Source: UBA4416 sp035439445 | GTDB lineage: Bacteria > Bacteroidota > Bacteroidia > B-17B0 > Aurantibacillaceae | Assembly (NCBI GenBank): GCA_035439445.1 | Contig: DAORKG010000003.1 | Location: 62,001 to 126,000, forward strand | Reading direction: 5' to 3' | DNA: 64,000 bases | In this document: positions 54,973 to 63,386 of the stretch, one piece after another | Numbering within the stretch: the first letter of the stretch is position 1 | Layout: every line of letters starts with the position of its first letter | Notes under the pieces: model-generated | The model's input: the letters and a program-made list of their open reading frames with translations, nothing else | Told to the model about the DNA's origin: nothing | Databases searched by the model: none | Made by a program: the position numbers and the translations under genes

Positions 54973-56360
54973 TGAATATACTGGACTATAAACTATATTA
55001 TTTCTTAGGAGCGGGTGGCATTGGCATGAGTGCTTTAGTACGTTATTTTAATCATTATGGCAAAACCGTTTATGGTTATGATAAAACAGCCACTGAACTT
55101 ACCAATCAATTGCAAGAAGAAGGTTCAAAATTACATTTCAATGAAGATGTACCTCTAGTAAAAGAGCTTTTCTCGCAGTATAAAAAAGAAGACATTTTAG
55201 TGATTTATACACCTGCTGTTCCTAAAGATCATGCGGAATTTGTGTACTTACAAAAAAACGGATATCAATTACAAAAGCGTGCCTGGGTATTGGGAGAAAT
55301 CACCAAACAATTCAGAACAATTGCTATTGCCGGTACTCACGGCAAAACTACAACTACTACTTTAGTAACACATCTTTTAAAAACTGCCGGCATTAATTGT
55401 TATGCGTTTTTAGGAGGCATCTCTCAAAACTACAAAACCAATTTATTGTTGGGAGATGCTAACGATAAGGATGCTTACGTAGTGGTAGAAGCTGATGAAT
55501 ATGACCGTTCATTTTTAACACTGCACCCTTACATTACTGTAATAACAAGCGTTGACGCAGATCATTTGGATATTTATGGGGATAAAGATGCCATGCATCA
55601 AACTTATACTCAGTTCGCTGGTCAGGTTCAAAAAGATGGCTTTTTGATTGTTAAAAAAAATGTTGATAACGATTTGAACCTCAAGGTTAAACGCCTTATC
55701 TACTCACTAAATTTAGATACGGAATATTCTGCCGATTCTATACACATTTCTGATGGTGAATTTTGTTACAACATCAAGAGTCCTATAGAGTCTGTAAGCC
55801 ACGTAGCCATTGGGTTGCCGGGTTTACACAATGTAGAAAATTCGATTGCAGCAGTTGCTGTTGCACAACAATTAGGTATTAAAGGTAATGTGATAAACAA
55901 AGCCTTGCGTTCTTTTAAAGGAGTGAAACGAAGATTTGATTACCGTGTAAAATCAAAATCGGTTGTGTACATAGATGATTATGCTCATCATCCCGAAGAA
56001 TTGAGAGCTGCCATTACTGCAGCAAAACAATTATATCCGGATAAACAAGTAACGGGCATTTTTCAACCACATCTATTTTCACGTACGAGAGATTTTGCAG
56101 ATGGCTTTGCAGAGAGTTTAGATTTGTTGGATGTGTGTGTGCTGCTAGACATCTACCCTGCACGTGAAAAACCAATTGAAGGTATCAATTCTCAAATGCT
56201 GTTAGATAAAATGAAAAGCACCAATAAGTTTTTAGTAAAAAAAGAAAACGTGCTTGAGTTTTTAAAAACACATTCGCCACAAGTAGTCATGACATTAGGT
56301 GCCGGAGATATAGACACGTTGATTTTACCTATTGAAAAACTACTGAATGAAGATATTTAA
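54972..56360 (+). CDS. murC: UDP-MurNAc:L-alanine ligase
   Basis: A 462-residue Mur ligase that adds L-alanine to UDP-MurNAc. N-terminal FLGAGGIGMSALVRYF binds UDP; the P-loop is G121-T-H-G-K125 (GTHGKTTTT). DADHLDIYGD and YIDDYAHHPEELRAAI in the C-terminal domain are typical. It overlaps murG by one base. After murC the gap to ftsQ holds a REP-like element. Confidence 0.97.
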   Translation: MNILDYKLYYFLGAGGIGMSALVRYFNHYGKTVYGYDKTATELTNQLQEEGSKLHFNEDVPLVKELFSQYKKEDILVIYTPAVPKDHAEFVYLQKNGYQLQKRAWVLGEITKQFRTIAIAGTHGKTTTTTLVTHLLKTAGINCYAFLGGISQNYKTNLLLGDANDKDAYVVVEADEYDRSFLTLHPYITVITSVDADHLDIYGDKDAMHQTYTQFAGQVQKDGFLIVKKNVDNDLNLKVKRLIYSLNLDTEYSADSIHISDGEFCYNIKSPIESVSHVAIGLPGLHNVENSIAAVAVAQQLGIKGNVINKALRSFKGVKRRFDYRVKSKSVVYIDDYAHHPEELRAAITAAKQLYPDKQVTGIFQPHLFSRTRDFADGFAESLDLLDVCVLLDIYPAREKPIEGINSQMLLDKMKSTNKFLVKKENVLEFLKTHSPQVVMTLGAGDIDTLILPIEKLLNEDI

Positions 56361-56389
56361 GAGATTGAAGGGATTGAAAAGTAAAAGAC

Positions 56390-56416
56390 TTGTCACTTCG
56401 AGCGAAGTCGAGAAGC
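56390..56416. repeat. REP-like element in the murC-ftsQ gap
   Basis: TTGTCACTTCGAGCGAAGTCGAGAAG-type sequence with internal dyad CTTCG-AG-CGAAG. A second copy of the same family is at 58615-58643. It occupies a 66-bp gap between two essential genes. Confidence 0.7.
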
Positions 56417-56426
56417 GAAAAGTAAA

Positions 56427-57239
56427 ATGAAAAAATTAAATTTTAGAAAAATATTAATTGTCGTTCTTTGGATTATTGGATTATCAGGTCTTTTTGCGTC
56501 TTTAGCATTTGCTACAGGCAAAGAGAAAAACGTGGTAGCCGAAAACTTATACGTGTCGGTAAACAACACTGAGGTTAACAGCTTTATTGATGAAGAGGAT
56601 GTAAAAGAATTTTTCAAAGACAGAAACGATTCTATTTTACATGCTACTTTAAAAAATATTGATGTGAATGGTTTAGAGAAAGCTTTAAACTCTCACCCGG
56701 CTGTTGAAAATGCAGACATTGCTGTAGATGTAAATGGAGATGTAAATATTGATGTCACACAACGTACTCCCTTAGTTCGCGTCATGAACATGGATGGAGA
56801 AAGTTATTACATTGATACCAAATCAAAACTAATGCCTTTAAGTGATAAATACACCGCACGTGTTTTAATTGCAACGGGATACATTATGGAACCATTTGCA
56901 TCTCGTTATCAGTTTCCTGTAACTACCATAGCAAAACACGAAGTGTTTAGTAAAGTAAGTGTACTTGATGATATTTATAATATCTCTGAATACATCACTA
57001 AAGATTCTGTTTTAGCAAGCCTGATACATCAAATAAACGTAACACCCGATAAAGAGTTGGAATTATACCCTGCTATCGGTAATCATAAAATTGTTTTTGG
57101 CGAAGCAAAAGATTTTGAGGAAAAGTTTGAAAAGCTAAAACTATTTTATACAGAAGGATTAAACAAAACAGATGGTTGGAATAAATATTCAATCATTAAT
57201 ATAAAATATAAGAACCAAGTGGTTTGCACTAAAAAATAA
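56427..57239 (+). CDS. ftsQ: Cell division protein FtsQ/DivIB
   Basis: A 270-residue bitopic division protein. A short basic cytoplasmic N-terminus precedes one helix (ILIVVLWIIGLSGLFASLAFA, residues 9-29). A POTRA-like domain follows (NTEVNSFIDEEDVKEFF, NVNGLEKALNSHPAVENADIAVDVNGDVNIDVTQRTPL), then a beta domain that ends NIKYKNQVVCTKK. It links FtsZ-side and periplasmic divisome components. Position between murC and ftsA supports the call. Confidence 0.93.
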   Translation: MKKLNFRKILIVVLWIIGLSGLFASLAFATGKEKNVVAENLYVSVNNTEVNSFIDEEDVKEFFKDRNDSILHATLKNIDVNGLEKALNSHPAVENADIAVDVNGDVNIDVTQRTPLVRVMNMDGESYYIDTKSKLMPLSDKYTARVLIATGYIMEPFASRYQFPVTTIAKHEVFSKVSVLDDIYNISEYITKDSVLASLIHQINVTPDKELELYPAIGNHKIVFGEAKDFEEKFEKLKLFYTEGLNKTDGWNKYSIINIKYKNQVVCTKK

Positions 57240-57243
57240 GTTT

Positions 57244-58608
57244 ATGGACAATAAGCAAACAGGAAAACAAATGCCAGAAAATGCTGAACTAGTTGTAGGA
57301 CTAGACATTGGAACAACTAAAATTGCCGCTATCGTTGGGTACAAAAACGAACACGGTAAAGTAGAAATTTTAAGTGTTGGTAAATCCGAATCACTAGGGG
57401 TGCACCGTGGTGTAGTTGCTAATATTGAGCAAACCATAGAGTCTATTAAAGCTGCCATTAAAATTGCCGGCGATAAAGCAAACATTGATATTGAAGAAGT
57501 AATCGTTGGTATAGCTGGTCAGCATATTAAAAGTATGCAACACCGCGGGATGGTTACTCGTAAATCATTAGAGGAAGAAGTTTCTCAAAGTGATGTTGAT
57601 CAATTAATTGATAACATGCACCGTTTAGTGATGAGTCCGGGTGAAGAAATTATTCACGTGATTCCTCAAGAATATATTATTGATAACGAAAGCGGTATCC
57701 GTAACCCAATCGGGCACTCAGGTATTCGTTTAGAAGGGAATTTCCATATCATTACAGGACAAGTTTCTGCAGTGAAAAACATTTTTAAATGTGTTGACAG
57801 AGCTAAATTAACAACAGTTGATTTACACTTAGAGCCTTTAGCAAGTGCTGATGCCGTATTAAGTGATGAAGAAAAAGAAGCAGGTGTAGTATTAGTTGAT
57901 ATTGGTGGTGGAACAACTGACGTAGCGATTTTCTACGATGGTATTATCCGTCATACTGCGGTAATTCCTTTTGGTGGTAATATTATTACAGATGATATTA
58001 AAGAAGGATGTGGTATTATTAAAACGCAAGCAGAACAATTAAAAATGCGTTTCGGTTCGGCTTTAGCTCAAGAAAATCAAATGAACGAGGTAATCTCCAT
58101 CCCTGGATTAAGAGGCCGCCCACACAAAGAAATTTCAGTAAATACATTAGCTCAAATTATTCAAGCTCGTATGGAAGAAATTTTAGAGTTCGTTTTATTT
58201 GAAATTAAATCTTCAGGTTTCGAACGCAAATTAGCAGGCGGAATCGTAGTCACAGGTGGTGGTTCTCAACTAAAACACTTACCACAATTAGTGATGTTAA
58301 CTACCGGTATGGATTGCCGTATTGGAACACCTAACGAACACTTAGCTGGTGCCGATGACGAATTAAAAAATCCAATGTATGCAACAGGTGTTGGTTTAGT
58401 AATGAAAGGTATTGAGAAATACGAGCGTGAAGCTAAACGTGGTTCTAACTCTGCAAAAGCAGTTGAAGAAACTGTAGTAGTAGAAACTGCGGAAGCAAAA
58501 CAAAAAGCAGAGAAAAAAGTAACAGGACACTCCAAACAAAAAGTAGGAAACTTCTTCGACTCATTAATTAGCAAAGCCAAAGATTGGATGAGCGACGATG
58601 TTGAATAA
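57244..58608 (+). CDS. ftsA: Cell division protein FtsA
   Basis: A 454-residue actin-like ATPase that tethers FtsZ to the membrane. Phosphate-1 motif VGLDIGTTKIAAIVG near residue 18, SHS2/1C domain around HRGMVTRKSLEEEVSQSDVD, phosphate-2 VLVDIGGGTTDVAIF, and adenosine motif GIVVTGGGSQLKHLP are present. A disordered linker (residues 395-430) leads to the amphipathic membrane-binding helix FFDSLISKAKDWM at the C-terminus. It follows ftsQ by 4 bp. Confidence 0.96.
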   Translation: MDNKQTGKQMPENAELVVGLDIGTTKIAAIVGYKNEHGKVEILSVGKSESLGVHRGVVANIEQTIESIKAAIKIAGDKANIDIEEVIVGIAGQHIKSMQHRGMVTRKSLEEEVSQSDVDQLIDNMHRLVMSPGEEIIHVIPQEYIIDNESGIRNPIGHSGIRLEGNFHIITGQVSAVKNIFKCVDRAKLTTVDLHLEPLASADAVLSDEEKEAGVVLVDIGGGTTDVAIFYDGIIRHTAVIPFGGNIITDDIKEGCGIIKTQAEQLKMRFGSALAQENQMNEVISIPGLRGRPHKEISVNTLAQIIQARMEEILEFVLFEIKSSGFERKLAGGIVVTGGGSQLKHLPQLVMLTTGMDCRIGTPNEHLAGADDELKNPMYATGVGLVMKGIEKYEREAKRGSNSAKAVEETVVVETAEAKQKAEKKVTGHSKQKVGNFFDSLISKAKDWMSDDVE

Positions 58609-58614
58609 ATAAAA

Positions 58615-58643
58615 CCTGTCAGTTCGAGCGAAGTCGAGAACAG
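58615..58643. repeat. REP-like element in the ftsA-ftsZ gap (copy 2)
   Basis: The core TTCGAGCGAAGTCGAGAA is shared exactly with the element at 56390-56416. It begins 7 bp after the ftsA stop. Confidence 0.7.
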
Positions 58644-58684
58644 AAGGAGGAGAAATAAAAAGAATAACAAAAATTAAAAACAAC

Positions 58685-58708
58685 CCACCTACGCTAAAGC
58701 TACGGTGG
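58685..58708. repeat. Second palindromic element in the ftsA-ftsZ gap
   Basis: CCACCTACGCT and AGCTACGGTGG form an imperfect hairpin around AA. The type differs from the neighbouring copy at 58615-58643. The rest of the 153-bp gap is A-rich. Confidence 0.6.
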
Positions 58709-58761
58709 ATGAAACAAGAAACATCAAACAATAAATCTTTAAACAAATAAATCTAAATACC

Positions 58762-60348
58762 ATGATGCAATTTGAATTACCACAAGAAGAAAGCTCAATT
58801 ATCAAAGTAATTGGCGTAGGTGGCGGCGGAAGCAACGCTGTTAATCACATGTTCCGTTTAGGAATTAAAGGTGTAGATTTCATTATATGCAATACCGATA
58901 AACAAGCATTAGGCAAAAGCCCTGTGCCTCATAAAATCCAATTAGGTAACTCTTTAACAAAAGGTTTAGGAGCCGGTGCAAAACCTGAGGTTGGTCGCGA
59001 CTCTGCTTTAGAGAGCATCGAAGAAATTAAATCTATTTTAAAAGATAATACTGAGATGGTATTTATCACTGCCGGTTTAGGTGGTGGTACAGGTACTGGT
59101 GCAGCTCCTGTTATTGCTTCAGTAGCAAAAGAGTTAGGCATCTTAACTGTTGGTATCGTTACTATTCCTTTTGCATTTGAAGGTAAAAAACGTAGAGAGC
59201 AAGCTGAAAAAGGATTAGAAGAAATGAAAAAATACGTAGACACGTTAATTGTTATTGGTAACGATAAATTACGTGAAATCTACGGAAGCTTAAAAATGAC
59301 GGAAGCATTTGCTCATGCTGATAACGTTTTAACAAGCGCAGCAAAATCAATTGCAGAAATCATCAGCTTACACATGCATGTGAATGTGGATTTTAATGAT
59401 GTGAAAACGGTGATGCAAGATAGCGGTGTAGCAATTATGGGTTCTGCAATTGCAAGTGGCGAGAAGCGCGCTTTACGTGCTGTAGAGAACGCATTAATTT
59501 CTCCATTATTAAATGATAATGATATTTCTGGTGCTCGTCACGTATTATTAAATATCATGAGTGGAAGCGATGATATTGAAATGGATGAGTTTGGTGAGAT
59601 CACTGATTTTATTCAAGAAGCAGCAGGTGGTACAGCAGAGTTAATTACAGGTTACGGTACTGATCCATCTTTAGGAGATAACGTATCAGTAACAATTATT
59701 GCTACAGGATTTAATTCAAAAATTAATTCAGGTTACGAAGCACCAACTTTTGCAGAGCGTAAAATTGTTCGTTTAGATGAGCCTCAAACTCCAAAAGTTG
59801 AGCCTGTTCAAACATCTATTATTGATGAGATTCAAACTAACGAGCCATTTGTGTTTGTGAAAGAAGAAGTAATTGAAACTCCAATTATCAACAAAGTTGA
59901 AGAGCCAATTGCTCCTATTGTAAACGAAGTAAAAGAAGAAGAAAAACCAGCTTTTAAAGTATATACATTAGATGAGCCGGTAAACGAAGCTCCTGCAACT
60001 TTTGTTAGCGAAACAGTTGTAGAAACATCTAAGCAAGAATTTGTGATTAATGATATCACAAACGAAGAAGATACTAAAGAAACTCCAACAGCTGAAGCAA
60101 ACAGCCGTGAAGAGCAAATTCGTTTAGCTCAAGAGCGTATTAAAAAGTTAAAAGAGTTGACATTAAAAATGAAAACTCCTGAAGGTTTAGCTAGTTTAGA
60201 AAAAGAATCTGCTTGGCAACGTAAACAAGTAAACTTAGATAATACAAGTTCTACTCCTTCAACTGATTCTCAAGTATCTCGTTACACGTTAGGAGAAAAC
60301 AACGAAATCAGACCAAACAACTCGTTTTTACACGATAACGTAGACTAG
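58762..60348 (+). CDS. ftsZ: Cell division protein FtsZ
   Basis: A 528-residue tubulin-like GTPase that forms the Z-ring. GTP-binding: VGGGGSNAVNHM near residue 20, tubulin signature GGGTGTGAAP at about 111-120, and the T7 loop NVDFNDVKTVM. The globular core ends near residue 325. A long, acidic, Glu/Pro-rich linker (about residues 330-460) and a helix with KLKELTLKMK follow, and the tail ends IRPNNSFLHDNVD, probably the FtsA/partner-binding peptide of this phylum. ATG 58762 is followed by another ATG; either may be used. Confidence 0.97.
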   Translation: MMQFELPQEESSIIKVIGVGGGGSNAVNHMFRLGIKGVDFIICNTDKQALGKSPVPHKIQLGNSLTKGLGAGAKPEVGRDSALESIEEIKSILKDNTEMVFITAGLGGGTGTGAAPVIASVAKELGILTVGIVTIPFAFEGKKRREQAEKGLEEMKKYVDTLIVIGNDKLREIYGSLKMTEAFAHADNVLTSAAKSIAEIISLHMHVNVDFNDVKTVMQDSGVAIMGSAIASGEKRALRAVENALISPLLNDNDISGARHVLLNIMSGSDDIEMDEFGEITDFIQEAAGGTAELITGYGTDPSLGDNVSVTIIATGFNSKINSGYEAPTFAERKIVRLDEPQTPKVEPVQTSIIDEIQTNEPFVFVKEEVIETPIINKVEEPIAPIVNEVKEEEKPAFKVYTLDEPVNEAPATFVSETVVETSKQEFVINDITNEEDTKETPTAEANSREEQIRLAQERIKKLKELTLKMKTPEGLASLEKESAWQRKQVNLDNTSSTPSTDSQVSRYTLGENNEIRPNNSFLHDNVD

Positions 60349-60369
60349 TTATTAAAAAATAATAAAAAG

Positions 60370-60404
60370 AAACCCTCATCTGATAAACGGATGAGGGTTT
60401 TTTG
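60370..60404 (+). terminator. Terminator of the dcw cluster
   Basis: An 11-bp stem AAACCCTCATC (60370-60380) / GATGAGGGTTT (60390-60400) followed by a T run, 22 bp after the ftsZ stop. Confidence 0.93.
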
Positions 60405-60539
60405 TTTACTAAAACTAATAGCAAATAATTTGATTTTTAATGGCAAAAAAGTATATTTGGTTAGGTAAATAGATCCCAAGAATTTAGACAGTGAGGTAGT
60501 AAAATGAATAAAACGACTAAATATGTTAAAAAAAATAAG

Positions 60540-60596
60540 CGCCATAATATGGCGGTTATTTTGCAAAATAAACCAAATACCCGCCATATTATGGCG
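60540..60596. repeat. Nested palindromes with 16-bp inverted repeats
   Basis: A perfect 16-bp inverted repeat (CGCCATAATATGGCGG at 60540-60555 and its reverse complement at 60581-60596) encloses a second perfect 16-bp palindrome TTATTTTGCAAAATAA (60556-60571). Each 16-bp arm is itself nearly palindromic. No T run follows, so it is not a terminator; it may be a mobile or attachment structure. Confidence 0.8.
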
Positions 60597-60607
60597 GGTA
60601 TAAGCTA

Positions 60608-60624
60608 GTTACCTGCAAAGTGCC
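60608..60624 (+). repeat. Left inverted repeat of a cassette-like unit
   Basis: GTTACCTGCAAAGTGCC matches 15 of 17 bases of the reverse complement of 61112-61128. The two bracket the lipoprotein gene 60642-61094. Confidence 0.7.
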
Positions 60625-60641
60625 TGGACGACAATACGACA

Positions 60642-61094
60642 ATGAAACAATTACTTTATTTAATAATTACGATACTAATTTTTAGTTGCGACAACGGACA
60701 TAAAAAAATGACAGCAGACGAATATCTTGAAACTGGTAAATTTATTTGGAAAAACTATGTTCCGAAATCTGGACAAGCTGAAACGGTTCAAGGCGAATTA
60801 TTACGTGCAATAGAGAAACTTGCAGACGAAGCTCAACGAAATGGTAATATCAATTTTAATGAAGATTGTCACACAATTTTTATTTCCTTTATCAGAAAGT
60901 ACCTTAATGACGAAAAATTATTCGACAAAGCCACAATAAAACAAATCAATCAAGACCTTGACACAATTTCAATTGAGGACGAACCATACACTGAAGACGA
61001 TTTATACGACAGATTAAGGGAAAGAATCATTGACTGGTATTTAAATAATAAGACGCCAATACCTAATTCAAAAAACCCGACCTTAAATTGTTAG
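60642..61094 (+). CDS. Hypothetical lipoprotein in a cassette-like unit
   Basis: A 150-residue protein with a lipoprotein signal (MKQLLYLIITILIFSCDNG; lipobox Cys16). The mature part is hydrophilic and helical, with many acidic residues and no motif I recognise (TVQGELLRAIEKLADEAQRNG, DDLYDRLRERIIDWYLNN). It is bracketed by 17-bp inverted repeats and lies between palindromic structures, as in mobile gene cassettes. It is probably acquired and unrelated in function to the dcw cluster. Confidence 0.7.
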   Translation: MKQLLYLIITILIFSCDNGHKKMTADEYLETGKFIWKNYVPKSGQAETVQGELLRAIEKLADEAQRNGNINFNEDCHTIFISFIRKYLNDEKLFDKATIKQINQDLDTISIEDEPYTEDDLYDRLRERIIDWYLNNKTPIPNSKNPTLNC

Positions 61095-61111
61095 GCAATT
61101 AAACTTTGTGT

Positions 61112-61128
61112 GGCACTCAGCAGGTAAC
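61112..61128 (-). repeat. Right inverted repeat of the cassette-like unit
   Basis: GGCACTCAGCAGGTAAC is the reverse complement, with two mismatches, of 60608-60624. It begins 18 bp after the lipoprotein stop codon. Confidence 0.7.
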
Positions 61129-61129
61129 A

Positions 61130-61282
61130 CCAAGCAAGCCCAATTTGCGCGGACGAGGTAATAGCTTTTGCAAAAAGTTTCGGTAGACAAGTTTTTTCAT
61201 TTTTGCAAAAGCAACAAACATTAGTATCTTTAAACAAACATTCGGTAGACACTGTTTCAAACTGCAAACTGTGCCTGCTTGG
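61130..61282. repeat. Palindrome-rich structured spacer before the DUF262 gene
   Basis: An outer inverted repeat (CCAAGCAAGCCC at 61130-61141 and GTGCCTGCTTGG at 61271-61282, 10/12) encloses a perfect 13-bp inverted repeat GCTTTTGCAAAAA (61164-61176 / 61200-61212) and an 11-bp direct repeat TTCGGTAGACA (61179-61189 and 61241-61251). No open frame. The nesting suggests a foldable recombination or regulatory structure rather than a plain intergenic gap. Confidence 0.7.
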
Positions 61283-61320
61283 AAACCGTTAGCTGTAATT
61301 ATAAAAAAAATTAGAATATA

Positions 61321-62403
61321 ATGAACATAGATCAATTAATAAGAAAATTCAATAATGCCCAAGAATCATTGGTCATTCAGCATTCAGATTTTTCACTTGA
61401 GACTTTGTCAAGGATGATTGACAATAGAATTGTTGACTTAAATCCACATTATCAAAGGCGAAATAGGTGGACCGCAGATAAACAATCGAAATTAATTGAG
61501 TCTTTTATTCTGAACGTACCCGTACCACCAATTTATTTTTCAGAAGACGATTATGGAGTTTATAGTGTTATTGATGGTAAACAAAGATTAACTTCTATAC
61601 ATGAATTTTTATCTGGCGCATTCAAACTTAAAAACTTGGAAGTATTTTCAGATTTAAATGGTTTGACTTTTCACGAACTTCCTAATCAGATTAAACATGC
61701 CTTGTCAATTCGACCTTATATTAGAATTGTCACACTTTTAAAACAATCCGACCCAAATTTAAAATATGAGGTATTCTTAAGATTAAATACTGGTGGTGAT
61801 GCTTTAAAGCCTCAAGAAGTAAGAAACGTTGCATTCGATGGGCCTTTAAATGAATTGCTTTATAGGTTAAGCGAAAATGAAATACTTAAAAGAAAATTGA
61901 AAATAGAAGATGAATCGTCTAATGCTTATAGAAAAATGGATGATTTAGAAATGATCTTACGTTTTTTTGCATTACGTGAATATTGGGAAAATTTGCCGAA
62001 TCAAAACATTTCAAGAGTGTTGGATATTTACATGCAACAGAATAGGAGTATGTCTGGCCATAATTTACAACGATTAGAAGACGACTTTCAACAATGTATT
62101 GAAATCTGTGATGAACTGTGGCAAGGTAATGCCTTTTACAGACCTATTGCACCTGCAGTTTACAGAGAACAAATGATTGCCCCATTATATGATGCTCAAA
62201 TGATAGCAGTAAGTATTTTGATTAGTAATGGAAGGAATGCCGAACTTAGACGAATTAATAGTGGGAGGATACAAGAAAGGCTTTTTGATCTTTACCAAAA
62301 TGATGATCAATTCACCAAATCCGTCACCCAGGCTACCAACAACGCAAGTAACGTTAATCATAGAATAAGAACACTCCTAGAATTACTAAATAGTCTTTTA
62401 TAA
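61321..62403 (+). CDS. DUF262 domain protein (GmrSD/ParB-like N-terminal domain)
   Basis: A 360-residue protein. The DUF262 signature is clear: NPHYQRRNRWTADKQSKLIESFILNVPVPPIYF at residues 41-73, DGKQRLTSIHEF at 85-96, and FLRLNTGGDALKPQEVRNVAF at about 152-172. DUF262 domains use nucleotides or cleave DNA in type IV restriction enzymes such as GmrSD, and occur in other conflict systems. The usual C-terminal DUF1524 HNH domain is absent; the rest (residues 180-360) is helical. It overlaps the HEPN gene by one base (TAATG), implying a functional pair. Confidence 0.85.
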   Translation: MNIDQLIRKFNNAQESLVIQHSDFSLETLSRMIDNRIVDLNPHYQRRNRWTADKQSKLIESFILNVPVPPIYFSEDDYGVYSVIDGKQRLTSIHEFLSGAFKLKNLEVFSDLNGLTFHELPNQIKHALSIRPYIRIVTLLKQSDPNLKYEVFLRLNTGGDALKPQEVRNVAFDGPLNELLYRLSENEILKRKLKIEDESSNAYRKMDDLEMILRFFALREYWENLPNQNISRVLDIYMQQNRSMSGHNLQRLEDDFQQCIEICDELWQGNAFYRPIAPAVYREQMIAPLYDAQMIAVSILISNGRNAELRRINSGRIQERLFDLYQNDDQFTKSVTQATNNASNVNHRIRTLLELLNSLL

Positions 62404-63317
62404 TGCCAACTGCCAAGCATAATTTTCTTGAGCGTCTATTTATCATTGAGAGAACTTTATCTACACCAAATTTGATAGACGGATTGCCGACTCAAACAGA
62501 ACACAATGATATCGCTAGATTATTGCGTAACGGTTTGGCTGTTGTTGGTTTTGTCGCACTAGAAGATTTTATTAAAAATAGAACTATTGAAATATTAAAT
62601 GAAATTGCATCTTCACATATCCCATTTGCAAGCTTGACAGAAGACTTGCGGTTTTACAGTACAGTCGAAGTTTTAAAATCAATTCAAAGAATATCTGGTT
62701 TCGAATCAAATAAAATTGATAAGATATTATTTGTCCAAAATGAAACAAAAATTATTTCATCATCTTTAAATACCTCATACGATTTAAATAAACATACTTT
62801 TGGTTTTAGTAATTCCAATATAAGTAAAGATGAAATAAAGAAAATTTTGAAATCATTAAATATAAGTGACAGCTGGAACAAGCAAACTGCTTTAGCTTCT
62901 ATTATTGGAATTACTAGTTTGCCTTTAGAGAATTCTTTTACAAACGCGGCAACTAGACGGCACAAAGCAGCACATGATACATCCTCCTCAATTCCAATTG
63001 GCGACTTGACTCAATATATTAATGAAGCAATTGCTATTGCTTTAACATTTGATGCACTAATTTCGTATTCAAAAAGTAGACTAATAAATGATAACGCAGC
63101 TTTTATAGCTAATACTACTAATATTGACCACAATTCTATAGCATTAAGTTATATTAAAAAAGAAACAAATAAATGGAAATATAAAAGAAGAGGGCGTACT
63201 AATGCGGTTAAAACAGACTCTGACAAAACCAATTTATTAAGTACAGTTATCCCAATAGCCCGATCGAACAATGAATGTTTGGTAATATATAATGAAACAA
63301 ATAAAATTGTTGATTGA
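62403..63317 (+). CDS. HEPN-domain protein, probable RNase partner of DUF262 protein
   Basis: A 304-residue protein. Residues 35-225 fit a helical HEPN domain (RiboL-PSP/MAE_18760-like). The catalytic HEPN motif RX4-6H is R186-H-K-A-A-H191, followed by Asp, in ATRRHKAAHDT, and the first helices contain LAVVGFVALEDFIKNRTIEIL. HEPN proteins are commonly metal-independent RNases in toxin-antitoxin and abortive-infection systems. The C-terminus (residues 240-304) is basic and Asn/Lys-rich. Coupled to the DUF262 gene by a 1-bp overlap. Role in phage defence is inferred. Confidence 0.82.
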   Translation: MPTAKHNFLERLFIIERTLSTPNLIDGLPTQTEHNDIARLLRNGLAVVGFVALEDFIKNRTIEILNEIASSHIPFASLTEDLRFYSTVEVLKSIQRISGFESNKIDKILFVQNETKIISSSLNTSYDLNKHTFGFSNSNISKDEIKKILKSLNISDSWNKQTALASIIGITSLPLENSFTNAATRRHKAAHDTSSSIPIGDLTQYINEAIAIALTFDALISYSKSRLINDNAAFIANTTNIDHNSIALSYIKKETNKWKYKRRGRTNAVKTDSDKTNLLSTVIPIARSNNECLVIYNETNKIVD

Positions 63318-63386
63318 TATACCTAATATAACAGCACCTAGACGCAGCACAGAAAAGTATGAGGTAACCATTATTATTTAGGAAGC

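Noticed and set aside
60504..60608. 34-codon ORF through the nested palindromes
   Set aside because: Its sequence is dictated by the repeated palindromes and has no other support.
61091..61293. Classical integron attC site
   Set aside because: GTTAGGC at 61091 and GTTAGCT near 61289 recall attC cores, but the required RYYYAAC partner in the right order and an integrase gene are not seen.
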